Of a stretch of DNA of 64,000 nt, positions 55,083 through 63,724 are shown piece by piece (position 1 is the first letter of the stretch; each line of letters begins with the position of its first letter). The notes beneath the pieces were generated by a model, which saw only the letters and a list, made by a program, of their open reading frames with translations, searched no databases and had not been told where the DNA came from. This DNA is from Lacrimispora amygdalina (lineage in GTDB: Bacteria > Bacillota > Clostridia > Lachnospirales > Lachnospiraceae). The stretch is taken from positions 1 to 64,000 of the forward strand of contig NZ_OAOF01000022.1 of the NCBI RefSeq assembly GCF_900205965.1, in the 5' to 3' direction. The position numbers and the translations under genes are program-made.

Positions 55083-57439
55083 TATGCACTTTTTTGAGCG
55101 TCATACGACTTATTCGTTAAAATATCTTCCTTAACATAAAAGTAAGTCTTTCTAAACTCTCCATTCAGTTTATCATAAACCGTTAATGGATGGCCAGAAT
55201 CACACAGATATCCCTCCAGCCGCAGCTCATTCAATATTTTATTCCATTCCATCATGCTGTTAATTGTAATTCGTATATCATTTAAATCTGGCTGAATAAT
55301 CTTTACACTATCAGCAAAGAAGTTTAAATAAACATCTCCTTTTTCAGGGCTTTCTTCTTCATCGTTCTCAGAATCATTTTCCGCCGATTCAATCTCTTTT
55401 TCATTTACATAACCAGTCAGCCTTACAATCGCATCTTCCTCTAAAAGTTCTCCAAATTTTGCATAAGCTTTTGTGAAGCAACATACTTCAATGGTACCCG
55501 TTTTATCTTCCAGGGTAAATATTGCCATTGGTTTATTATCAATTTTTCTTGCTGTTATCTTTAAATTTGCTATTAAACCGATAATGTTGATCTTTTCTCC
55601 GGTTTCAGACAACTCAGAAATAGAAACACACCCAAGCTCTTCTGCGGTTCTGTACTCATCCATGGGATGTGCTGATACAAAAAATCCTAACACCTCTTTT
55701 TCTGCCTTTAATTTTGTTTTCATATTTTCAGGCGTATCGACAATTCGAATAACTTCAAATTGCTTATTTAAAAGAATAAGAGCCTCTTCAGCATTAATTA
55801 GTTTTTTTTCAGATTTTTTATCTTCTGGCGTTTCAGCTAAGACTTCACGCAATTTCTTTACTTCGGCTTCCTTATCTGTTATTTTAGAAACAATCGTTGC
55901 AGAGGCATTATAATTATTCATCAATGCATGACGGTTTGGATTAAATTCGTCCATAGCTCCTGCCTTGATTAAGTTCTCCGCCGTTGATTTATCCGCAACA
56001 TTTCTACGCAAGAATTCTTTAAATGAGGAATACTCACCATTTTCATTTTGATCATTCATGATCTTCATTACAGAAGCAATTTTTGTTCCTTTGATTGAGT
56101 CAAGACCAAATAAAATCTTTTCCTTATAAATAGTAAAACCAATTCCTGAAAGATTAATTTCTGGCGGCATAACCTCTATGTCAATTTCCCGGCAGTCATT
56201 TAAGACCGATGGAATTTTCTTAATAGGTGAACAGTTTAACACTGCACACATATAGTCAGCAGGATAATAATACTTTAAATAAGCTGTAATATAGGAAAGT
56301 ACTGCATACGCCGCTGCATGAGACTTGTTAAATGCATATTTTGCAAAATCGATCATCTGATCAAATAGTTCATTTGCAACTGTTTCACCAATACCACGGG
56401 CCAAACATCCTTCTATCTGCCTTTCTGGATTCCCGTAAATAAAATCTTTTCTTTCATGCTCCAGTTTTTCCGTTTTCTTTTTAGACATATATCTTCTTAC
56501 ATTATCTGCCTGTGACAGGCTATAACCAGCAAGCTTTTGCACAATTTCCATTACCTGTTCCTGGTATATTATGACACCATATGTCTTATTTAAAATAGGT
56601 TCTAACTCTGGACATAAGTATTTGATGCGTTCCGGGTGCGCTTTTTGTTCGATATACTTCGGAATAAAATCCATAGGACCTGGGCGGTATAATGATACTA
56701 AAGCAACCAAGTCTTCAAAGCAGTCCGGTTTTGCTTCCTTAAGCATACTTTTCATGCCACCTGATTCGAACTGGAATACAGAACCAGTTTTTCCCGAAGC
56801 AAATATGTATTTGAAAACTTTTGGATCAAACGGCAGATGCTCTACATATATATCTACTCCTGTTCGCTGTTTTATACTTCGTATTGCCATTGTTACAATT
56901 TTTAAATTTCGTAACCCTAAGAAGTCAAATTTCAATACTCCATGAATATCTTCCGCCTGCGTCATATTACACTGAACTTTCATATCTCCTGATTTTTCAT
57001 CTCGCATTAATGGGATATAATCATTAATAGGATTTCCATCAGCAATGATAACACCGGCTGCATGCATTCCGTAGTTTAAGAACACGCCCTCAACCATCTT
57101 TGCCTGGTCAATAATTTCATTGGCATCTTTTTTCATGGCTTTTGTTTCAGGACTATCACCGTCTTTTTCTTTAAAAGCTTCCCTTAGTTCATCTTCACAA
57201 ATTGCAAAACTCATATTAGGTTTATTAGGAATCATTTTTGCGATTTTGTCAGCTAACGAAAGGTAATAATCTGATTTGTCTCTTTCAATCCCAAGAACTC
57301 TTGAAACATTTCTCACGGCACTTCTTGGAGCCATAAATCCTTTTGTTACAATATTGGCTACTGTCTCAACGCCATATAATTTTTTACAATACTCAACTAC
57401 CAGATCACGAATGTCTGGACTAAAGTCAGAGTCAACGTC
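55082..57439 (-). CDS. dnaE: DNA polymerase III alpha subunit (DnaE), exon 3
   Basis: This exon encodes residues about 591-1375 of the spliced polymerase and starts at DVDSDFSPDIRD, the first two catalytic Asp. The third catalytic Asp lies in LKFDFLGLRNL (about 175 residues in). Palm, thumb and fingers follow (SLYRPGPMDFIPKY; YGVIIYQEQVMEI; FAKYAFNKSHAAAYA), then an HhH region, a charged insert, and an OB fold (IIGLIANLKITARK). All polymerase motifs look intact. A TTG at 57442 could be taken as a start, but the exon boundary at 57439/57440 makes better sense. The joined gene is 59983-58244, 57841-57812, 57439-55082. Confidence 0.93.
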   Translation of the reverse strand, partial: DVDSDFSPDIRDLVVEYCKKLYGVETVANIVTKGFMAPRSAVRNVSRVLGIERDKSDYYLSLADKIAKMIPNKPNMSFAICEDELREAFKEKDGDSPETKAMKKDANEIIDQAKMVEGVFLNYGMHAAGVIIADGNPINDYIPLMRDEKSGDMKVQCNMTQAEDIHGVLKFDFLGLRNLKIVTMAIRSIKQRTGVDIYVEHLPFDPKVFKYIFASGKTGSVFQFESGGMKSMLKEAKPDCFEDLVALVSLYRPGPMDFIPKYIEQKAHPERIKYLCPELEPILNKTYGVIIYQEQVMEIVQKLAGYSLSQADNVRRYMSKKKTEKLEHERKDFIYGNPERQIEGCLARGIGETVANELFDQMIDFAKYAFNKSHAAAYAVLSYITAYLKYYYPADYMCAVLNCSPIKKIPSVLNDCREIDIEVMPPEINLSGIGFTIYKEKILFGLDSIKGTKIASVMKIMNDQNENGEYSSFKEFLRRNVADKSTAENLIKAGAMDEFNPNRHALMNNYNASATIVSKITDKEAEVKKLREVLAETPEDKKSEKKLINAEEALILLNKQFEVIRIVDTPENMKTKLKAEKEVLGFFVSAHPMDEYRTAEELGCVSISELSETGEKINIIGLIANLKITARKIDNKPMAIFTLEDKTGTIEVCCFTKAYAKFGELLEEDAIVRLTGYVNEKEIESAENDSENDEEESPEKGDVYLNFFADSVKIIQPDLNDIRITINSMMEWNKILNELRLEGYLCDSGHPLTVYDKLNGEFRKTYFYVKEDILTNKSYDAQKSA

Positions 57440-57811
57440 CAATTAAATATTATTTTTCAATAATATGCAGACTATATCTTCTTTTAACTACTGTTAAAAG
57501 TTGATGCACTTCCACCGGTAACTCATCTTCCGGCGTACTCCTCAAAGAGGATAGTCGTTACATTTTGATTTGTCATATTATGAGTAATCATAAACAACAA
57601 ATCCTTAACACGGTATTACCTGCTATCCATATCTGGACCGTAGGCTTTCTTAGTCAGCTACTTCGTCTTTGAACTATTTTGCGATAGGCTATATATCTTG
57701 TTGTAACATTTCATATAGCAGTCTTATTCAACTGATACCGTTAGCAATTACCTCTTATTGAAATAATCACACCCTTGAGTAATAAGGTTCACATCAAATG
57801 CCCGACGTTTC
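57440..57811 (-). ncRNA. Group I self-splicing intron B in dnaE (372 nt)
   Basis: The 5' exon end AUGCCU pairs with the internal guide GGGCAU (57798-57803) to form P1 with the U-G pair at the splice site, and the intron ends in G (57440). P7 is formed by GACTAT (57551-57556) and the S-like element AAGATATAGTC (57470-57480). A core block (57611-57667) is shared with intron A. No reading frame for a homing endonuclease exists. Excision joins the micro-exon codon CCT to GAC, giving P-DVDSDF, the polymerase active site. Confidence 0.9.
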
Positions 57812-57841
57812 AGGCATGCTAACTCTGTCTTTATTAAGAAA
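57812..57841 (-). CDS. dnaE: dnaE micro-exon (10 codons, FLNKDRVSMP)
   Basis: Thirty bases between the two introns encode FLNKDRVSMP. Every DnaE has F(L/M)N-x-x-R-x-S-(M/L)-P between LLFER and D-x-D-x-DF, and this segment fills the gap left by the two flanking exons exactly and in frame. It is preceded by the terminal G of intron A and ends with the U that intron B requires at its 5' splice site. Confidence 0.92.
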
Positions 57842-58243
57842 CACGTTGTTATTAACGCAGAGCTCTTTATCTCCGCCTCTGGAGGTTTCCCTCATTTTCA
57901 TCGAATGGTCATTTCCATTCCAGGTTAGACTATATTATTAAATATTTTAGGCATATAAGTACGTTAAAATATTATGTTCGGTCTTCGTGGATTTTCGTCC
58001 TGATTTTAGGACTTCCATCTAGTCGTTACACACTTCCAACCATTACTGATTGGGTTGGCTCGGTATTACCTGCTATCCAATATTATAAGTTTATATTGGA
58101 CCGTAGGCTTTCTTAGTCAGCTACTTCGTCTATGGATTTATTTATATAAAATATAAACAAGCTGTATATCTTCTATTGACTTCATACAGCAGTCTTATTC
58201 AGCTGATACCGAATTAACCGAATTTAAAGAGCGCAATCTTTTC
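57842..58243 (-). ncRNA. Group I self-splicing intron A in dnaE (402 nt)
   Basis: The exon end GAGCGU pairs perfectly with guide GCGCUC (58229-58234), with U-G at the cut. P7 consists of GACTAGATGGAAGTCC (58009-58024) and TAATATAGTC (57928-57937). P9-like hairpins follow, GAATGG/CCATTC and GAGG-GAAA-CCTC with a GNRA loop. It ends in G at 57842. The block 58061-58130 is nearly identical to part of intron B, so the two introns are related. It has no ORF. Unspliced translation would add nine residues (EKIALFKFG) and stop. Confidence 0.9.
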
Positions 58244-59983
58244 ACGCTCAAATAGTAAATCATATTGTAAAGGATCAATAATATTAGTAATACCAACCAA
58301 ATATGCTACCAAGCTACCCGCCGCTGAACCTCTCCCGGCTCCTACTACAAATCCTGGCAACTTCTGATTCTTCTCTACATAATTGATCAATTCATACATC
58401 GTCATTGATTTAACATTTTTCCTAAGAAATTCAATGGCCTCATCAGTCAAATGGCCCAAGTTTCTTCCAAATTCCAGAAAATCTTGGACTATCAAGAAAT
58501 AATCGCAATATCCCATTTCTGCAATAACTTTTAACTCATAATCTAATCGTTTTGCATATTTTTCTGTCCATCCTTCTTTTCCAGGAAATCGCTTTGCTAT
58601 TCCTTCATAAGCCATTTCTCGTAATTTTGACGCTGCAGTTTCACCCGGCTCTAGGCTTTTGTATTTTGGATAATGAGAACCCATTTTAAATTCACAATTG
58701 CATCGTTCACAGATTTCGTATGTATTCTTTATCGCTTCATCAATCTCTTCCTCCGAAATTACGTTTTTTAAGGCTTCTCTTAATTTATCTTCTGACTTTA
58801 TGTACAGCTCCCGATCTCCATCATTTATAGAACAGACAAACCGTTTCTTTGCCATTCTAATTGATCGGATAATTTGTCTAGCCCTTATGCTGTCCTCGCT
58901 TTCATCCGGCATATGTGCATCATTTGCAGCGACAATTTTTATTCTGGTATCTTTCGCGATCTTAGCTAATACAGGAAAAACCATTTTTTCGATAGGAACT
59001 CCGTTATCGTCTGTATAGCCATGATACTGGATTTCGATATAGAAATTTTCTTTCCCAAACAAATTATTATAATAGATTGCTTCTTTTAAAACCAAATCAT
59101 ATAAATCATCAACACTCGTTTTCTGAGCTTCAATATTATTTATTTGTTCTTGAATTGATTCAAATTTTTGATGTTTTTCTGCAGATTCTTTAAGCCGGCC
59201 ATTGATACTCGTTATATCTCTTTTGGTTAAGGCTATTTTCACGCGTATCTCTTCCAATTGTTCTTTAGCCAGTTCAGTCTCTACTTTTTGACGATTTAAC
59301 TCTTTAAGCGCATCTTCATAAGTTTCGGTTCCTTTTTGCTTTTCTACCTCTTTTTCTTTCTTTTTAAATGGTCTTTTTGAAAGAGCATTCAACCGATCAC
59401 GTTCTTCAGTCATGAATTCCAGAGCTTTCTGTTTTTCCTCTAAAGCATCCTGATTTTTTTTAAAGCTAATGGAATCTGGACTTTCATAATTATCCTGTTT
59501 TTTCTTTAGCTTCACTATTTCCTTATCAAACTCAAGAGGGCTTAATGCCAGACCTGCTAAAACTCCACCAGCGCATGCACTTGTTGCAATAACATGTCTA
59601 TGATATTTTTTCCCTTCTGAAAAATATCGTTCCAAAATTTCTTTGTTCATTCTTGGAAAACCATTTTCATCTATTCTAGTGTTAGAGTCAGATACCGCTT
59701 TAGAAATTCCCTGATACCCAAGATCATCAACAGCTAATAGAATTAAATGGAATCGTCTATATCCCGAATGATCTTCCTGCATATAAGCTTCAACACCTGG
59801 AATAGGCTTGATGTTATATTTTTCAGCAGCTGCAATAAAATCATCAATGCCCGTTAACGTTCCATGATCCGTTAATGTAACTGCTTCATAGCCACATTCT
59901 TTTGCTCTTTTGCAAAGAATATCTACATTCATGGTCGAATCATATCTTGAATTTTCACTGTGACAATGTATAATTCCTTTCAT
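58244..59983 (-). CDS. dnaE: DNA polymerase III alpha subunit (DnaE), exon 1: PHP domain and start of palm
   Basis: ATG 59983 follows AAAAGGAGATATGTA; an earlier in-frame ATG at 60073 lacks a site. The 580 codons encode a PHP domain with HCHSENSRYD, LTDHGTLTG, GVEAYM and ATSACAGG, then GAGRGSAAGSLVAYLVGIT and DPLQYDLLFER, where intron A begins. An extra coiled coil of about 135 residues (152-290, rich in Lys, Glu, Gln) is inserted inside the PHP domain between ACAGGVLAG and NFYIEIQ; normal DnaE has about 20 residues there. Full spliced length is 1375 residues, against about 1100-1200 for ordinary DnaE. It is probably the replicative polymerase of this element. Confidence 0.93.
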
Positions 59984-60097
59984 TACATATCTCCTTTTTA
60001 ATTCTCTTTTATTCGATTCATCATTGGATATAATGTTCCTTTTTTTAAATGGATAAAAAGAACAAAGCATCATGGCTTTTCTTACATAAAATGGTGT

Positions 60098-60241
60098 ATG
60101 GTCGGTACAATTCAGTGCGACGGCGGAATTACAGTGAAACAGAATACATCCAATTTTATATGTAAGATAGTTTATTTTTCGGGAGATACGGATACGATTG
60201 GTACCATAGCCAGAGAAATTATGGAATTTTTGAATATATAA
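60098..60241 (+). pseudogene. ADP-ribosylglycohydrolase C-terminal remnant
   Basis: A 47-codon frame contains YFSGDTDTIGTIAREIMEF followed by a stop. GDTDTIGxIA is the metal-binding signature of DraG/ARH enzymes and is seen intact in the 13286-14557 gene. Nothing of the remaining 350 residues is present, and no ribosome binding site precedes it. I infer a decayed second copy. The rest of 59984-60377 is empty apart from a terminator. Confidence 0.55.
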
Positions 60242-60296
60242 TAGATGGAGTTAGGAAAAGAAAACAGAAAATAAATGACAATATTATTACTATAAA

Positions 60297-60322
60297 AAAA
60301 AGAGCTAAAGTAGCTCTTTTTT
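60297..60322. terminator. Bidirectional terminator
   Basis: Stem AGAGCTA/TAGCTCT with AAG loop, eight A on the left and seven T on the right. It would stop the minus-strand small genes and any plus-strand transcript of the glycohydrolase remnant. Confidence 0.8.
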
Positions 60323-60377
60323 TAGTTTTGTTAAGCATATAAATCAATTATGTAAATATATGAATCTTTTATCTTAG

Positions 60378-60623
60378 CTATTTTATTATCTGATCAATAG
60401 TATTTCTCTTAATAACAACCTCTTTTATGTATTTTCGCTTTTTATAACATTCATCCGTAGATTTCATTAGAATTTCCTTTAGCTTGTCCACATTAAGTAT
60501 ACAGTCTTCATTATTTCTATTGTCAAATACAAATTTTAATAAATCCTGTCTTCCTATTGTACAACTTTGAGCAGACTTTGGTAATGTTGCAATATCCTCT
60601 ATACTATTTAGCCTCACAATCAT
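60378..60623 (-). CDS. Small hypothetical protein, paralog of the next gene (81 aa)
   Basis: The start at 60623 is preferred because GAAGGAGTTT lies directly upstream; an in-frame ATG at 60638 precedes that site. The protein (MIVRLNSIEDIATLPKSAQS ... LNVDKLKEILMKSTDECYK) shares the pattern L..(I/V)EDI.TL, a Cys before .NVD..K, KS.D..YK.R.Y..E and a terminal Ile-rich helix with the 60715-60999 product. No function is known. The two genes are in tandem with 91 bases between. Confidence 0.7.
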   Translation of the reverse strand: MIVRLNSIEDIATLPKSAQSCTIGRQDLLKFVFDNRNNEDCILNVDKLKEILMKSTDECYKKRKYIKEVVIKRNTIDQIIK

Positions 60624-60714
60624 AAACTCCTTCTTCATTTTAAGATAGTATGATTGATTTCATTACAGTATAAATATATTCAATATTACTCGAAATATGA
60701 CAAAATTTATGTTT

Positions 60715-60999
60715 TCACTTTATTCCTAAGCAAATTCGTCCAATATCCGAACTAGTAAATGTTATTTCATTTAGATACTCTCTATTTTTATACCATCTAT
60801 CTAAGGATTTTGTATATAGTGATTTCACTTCATCAACGTTTATTTCATAACAATTATGTATATTTTTTTTCTTATTAAAAAAACCTTTTTGATTGTAGTA
60901 CAAAAAAATAACGACTTCTTTTCTAGGAATCGAAACATTAACGGTATAATCTTGCAGAGTCAAAATATCTTCTACTTTTTCTAATTTCAATGTATTCAT
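60715..60999 (-). CDS. Small hypothetical protein, tandem paralog (94 aa)
   Basis: ATG follows AATTAAGGAGGAAAACAA. The sequence MNTLKLEKVEDILTLQDYTV ... CYEINVDEVKSLYTKSLDRW matches its downstream paralog in spacing of the EDI, NVD and KSxDxxY(K)xRxY elements, but carries an extra basic loop (FFNKKKNIH). It probably arose by local duplication. Function unrecognised; probably cytoplasmic. Confidence 0.7.
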   Translation of the reverse strand: MNTLKLEKVEDILTLQDYTVNVSIPRKEVVIFLYYNQKGFFNKKKNIHNCYEINVDEVKSLYTKSLDRWYKNREYLNEITFTSSDIGRICLGIK

Positions 61000-61057
61000 T
61001 TGTTTTCCTCCTTAATTGAAATTTAGTTTGAGTGAGTCAAAACACACTTTTATTTTC

Positions 61058-62824
61058 TTATTCATATAAGCTTGCTATATTAATAACTTGATTATCAAAG
61101 AGGTTAAATATTGCTCTTATTTTTTCATATATGGATGAAAGAGCTAATGCTTCTAAACAAGCTTCACTCTTTTGTTCACTAATAGCGATATTAAATGATA
61201 ATAAAGGTATCATTTCACTTTTAGTTTGAACACATATATTATTAATAGTTATGGTCAAACTGTTAATCCATATATCAGAATTGCCTTTATCATAGTATTT
61301 GTAGTTGCATGATTGTAATAATGCGGACTCTTTTTTAAAGGAGTGATATACTAAGCTTGTTTCCCAAGGAAAGTTTTTAATATTGTCAAGTTTATCATTG
61401 TATCCCTCTGACACAAAAGCTTTATGAACCTTTTGTTCAGTATCGTATTTTCTAATTAAAAATCTTACTGTTTTACTTGATTTAAAAAATACACTATGTA
61501 AATTAATTAATAAGTCATAACAAAAAAGTTCAAATTGCTCTCTATAAAAGTCCTTTTTACATGTTTCCTTTCCTTTGGTAACAAATTCATCACAACCAAT
61601 TGTGTTTTTCTTTTTCCAACTTTCTTCGTATTTTTCTATTTCTTTTGCAAATGTTTCACTTTCACATAAAGGTAAATATTGATTTTGTATAACCTGTTCC
61701 ATATTACAATATAAGTCAAATAATAATCTTTCTTTTGAAAGTATTTTGCGCACAGTTTCCTGGTTTAATACGGTATACATTTTAGATACGTTATCAACGG
61801 TCTTAAACGGAAGTACACAGTTATTAGGATTTTCTAATGACATTGTAAAAAATCCATTTTTACTTTTTTTATATAATCGATTGTCCTCAACAAATTTTCC
61901 TTGATCATTTGTTGATCTAATATATACATTAACAGTTTGAGTATCTTTATTAATCTCATATATAGAATATCTCATCCCATCTTTTCTGGAACATGTTTCT
62001 CCTGTTTTTTGGTATGAAATACCAGTACAAAATATATTGGAAGTATTATCAATATTATTCACATTTTCAAACCCAGCCGTATGAATATGACCATGTAAAA
62101 CGAAATCCACTTCAGAACTCTTTATAAATTGTTCAATTTTCTTTCTTTCATTATATTTAAACCAATCCAGAGGGTGGTGCATACATAAAATTGTATAATC
62201 ACATTTTTTCTGTTTATAAATTTTTTGCTTATTATTCAGTTCTTCAATACTTTTTTTTAGTTTTTCTATTTGTGTGTCTCCAATAATTAAATCACCATAC
62301 TTATTATAAATGGCTGTACTCCAACTAGTATTTACAGATATGACTCTAATCTTTGTACTTGTTTGATTATCAAACTTAAACTGAAACTCATTTACGCCTA
62401 TACCATCAGGTGTGTTAACATATTTTTTAACATTTTCATTGTAGTCTGGATACAATGGACTTATCGTGGGTTCTATACTATTCAATACCTCTTCTTTAGA
62501 CATTTTTTCATTGTCAATACTTGAAAAAAATGATGTTAGCCATGGATTTTTCTTACTTGAATCATGATTTCCCAACATAATAAGCACTTTCTTTTTAGTC
62601 AAACCGCAGCTTTTCACAATGATATTCAGCTTATTACAAAATTCTTTAAAAAGCTCAACCTGTCCCTTATCAACGCAATCACCAGTTATAAGTAAAAGAT
62701 GAAATCCTCCCAGTTCCTCTTTCATCTTCAATAAATCTTCTTTAAGTTCTTCTAATATTTCGTTTGACTTATTGCTATTATCAAAATGAATATCTGATAA
62801 ATGAATAACATTAACCCGTCTCAT
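61058..62824 (-). CDS. Calcineurin-like metallophosphoesterase, 588 aa
   Basis: ATG 62824 is chosen for GGAGGGAAACT upstream. The five metallophosphoesterase blocks are present in order: HLSDIHF (8-14, Asp-x-His), LLITGDCVDKG, LIMLGNHDSS, CMHHPLDW and VLHGHIHTAG. This part spans about 1-290. The remaining 300 residues are helical and unrecognised, with several Cys and Lys, so the enzyme has a large extra domain. Such two-part phosphoesterases occur in accessory regions and may act on nucleic acid or nucleotides. It precedes the DnaE region and follows a frameshifted gene that is on the same strand. Confidence 0.87.
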   Translation of the reverse strand: MRRVNVIHLSDIHFDNSNKSNEILEELKEDLLKMKEELGGFHLLLITGDCVDKGQVELFKEFCNKLNIIVKSCGLTKKKVLIMLGNHDSSKKNPWLTSFFSSIDNEKMSKEEVLNSIEPTISPLYPDYNENVKKYVNTPDGIGVNEFQFKFDNQTSTKIRVISVNTSWSTAIYNKYGDLIIGDTQIEKLKKSIEELNNKQKIYKQKKCDYTILCMHHPLDWFKYNERKKIEQFIKSSEVDFVLHGHIHTAGFENVNNIDNTSNIFCTGISYQKTGETCSRKDGMRYSIYEINKDTQTVNVYIRSTNDQGKFVEDNRLYKKSKNGFFTMSLENPNNCVLPFKTVDNVSKMYTVLNQETVRKILSKERLLFDLYCNMEQVIQNQYLPLCESETFAKEIEKYEESWKKKNTIGCDEFVTKGKETCKKDFYREQFELFCYDLLINLHSVFFKSSKTVRFLIRKYDTEQKVHKAFVSEGYNDKLDNIKNFPWETSLVYHSFKKESALLQSCNYKYYDKGNSDIWINSLTITINNICVQTKSEMIPLLSFNIAISEQKSEACLEALALSSIYEKIRAIFNLFDNQVINIASLYE

Positions 62825-62937
62825 AGTTTCCCTCCAAAAAAATATACCTCTCGACATTATCTTACCATAAATTTCCTGCCTTATCAATGAATTATCTGTA
62901 AACAAAATCATAAGAATCTAAGTATGATAATGACTTG

Positions 62938-63135
62938 TTAGCAATAACATGAGACATTAGTTATCTTTTGTACAAATTTCTCCATTTCATCTGTAATAAA
63001 AAATACCTTGTGAGTTGTACCAGGAAAATTAATCTCAATACTATAAAGCAAACCGGTACTGACTAAACTACTTAATTTACCTGAAATAAATGCTCTACTA
63101 TACCCATATTTATCGGATATCTTCTGCATATATGT
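62938..63135 (-). pseudogene. Out-of-frame winged-helix tail of the preceding gene
   Basis: The -1 frame encodes TYMQKISDKYGYSRAFISGK and then a wing-like strand (FPGTTHKVFFITDEMEKFVQ), ending in a Cys-x-Cys. It has no ribosome binding site of its own, so an independent gene is unlikely. Joined to the upstream frame it makes a sensible protein with a C-terminal DNA-binding domain. Confidence 0.6.
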
Positions 63136-63635
63136 TTTTTCGTATAAATTTTAGATTTTTCTATGTTCTTGTAAGATTTACAGCACTCATACATCTCTCT
63201 CAATAATAAGATCTCACGATAAGATAAGGTTTCAATTAAATTAAGCCATTCATTGAATTCGTCAGTTTCATGCACAGTTGATTCCACATATTCATTCTTG
63301 AACAAGCTTCCAATAAAAAGAACCTTATCACTTTTCTCTAACTTTAAGACCGCTGCAACAGTTTTTCGAAGCTGCATAATAACTTCATTATTTTTTAATA
63401 TGTCAAACTCTTGTATTCGCTGGGATGAATTTATGATATCAAATAATAACTGTAGCTTTTCTTTTTGATATTCTCTAATTTGATTGTTTACCATATCTTG
63501 AATATCATTAATACTACTAATAATTGGAATGTTTCCAAGGACTACCCTAATAATTCCAGTTACTGCATTCTCAGAGATTGCAAACGATTTCACAGCTTTA
63601 TTGATATCATCATTTAATTCTTTAATTTCATTCAT
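63072..63635 (-). CDS. Hypothetical protein, frameshifted before a C-terminal winged helix
   Basis: ATG 63635 follows AAAAGGAGACAAT. The protein has a hydrophobic patch (TGIIRVVLGNIPIISSIN, about 27-44) and a helical body. The last 20 residues (HICRRYPINMGIVEHLFQVN) look wrong: in the -1 frame the sequence continues as KKTYMQKISDKYGYSRAFIS, a helix-turn-helix. I infer an indel at the six-A tract 63135-63140. The original protein would have been about 250 residues. Its gene lies upstream of the metallophosphoesterase and downstream of a partial gene with similar helical features. Confidence 0.7.
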   Translation of the reverse strand: MNEIKELNDDINKAVKSFAISENAVTGIIRVVLGNIPIISSINDIQDMVNNQIREYQKEKLQLLFDIINSSQRIQEFDILKNNEVIMQLRKTVAAVLKLEKSDKVLFIGSLFKNEYVESTVHETDEFNEWLNLIETLSYREILLLREMYECCKSYKNIEKSKIYTKKHICRRYPINMGIVEHLFQVN

Positions 63636-63724
63636 ATTGTCTCCTTTTAAATGCAAGCTCACTTAAGCCTAACTTTAGAGCTTTTATTTTACTAGAAACA
63701 AATAATTATCACACTTATCTATTT

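Noticed and set aside
58217..58243. Treating EKIALFKFG as the true end of exon 1, with the 5' splice site at the second UUCGGU (58217)
   Set aside because: That site can also pair with GCUGAAU, but it leaves FLNxxR missing and needs a different phase. The site after LLFER gives a perfect P1 and an exact protein join.
57440..58243. Intein or ordinary frameshift in dnaE
   Set aside because: The insert has stops in all relevant frames and no intein blocks, but it has group I core elements and terminal G residues.
57440..58243. Cyclic-di-GMP-II riboswitch coupled to a group I intron
   Set aside because: The conserved riboswitch sequence is not present; the 5' segments are shared intron core instead.
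55082..60073. Two separate short polymerase genes
   Set aside because: The second piece has no ribosome binding site and lacks the PHP domain. The first ends at the catalytic site. They join in frame via the micro-exon.
62938..63129. Independent 63-aa winged-helix gene
   Set aside because: No ribosome binding site. It continues the preceding gene in the -1 frame.
63134..63140. Classic -1 programmed frameshift on AAAAAAC
   Set aside because: The codon phase is AAA AAA C, not A AAA AAC, and no downstream pseudoknot is obvious. Indel or slippage remains possible.
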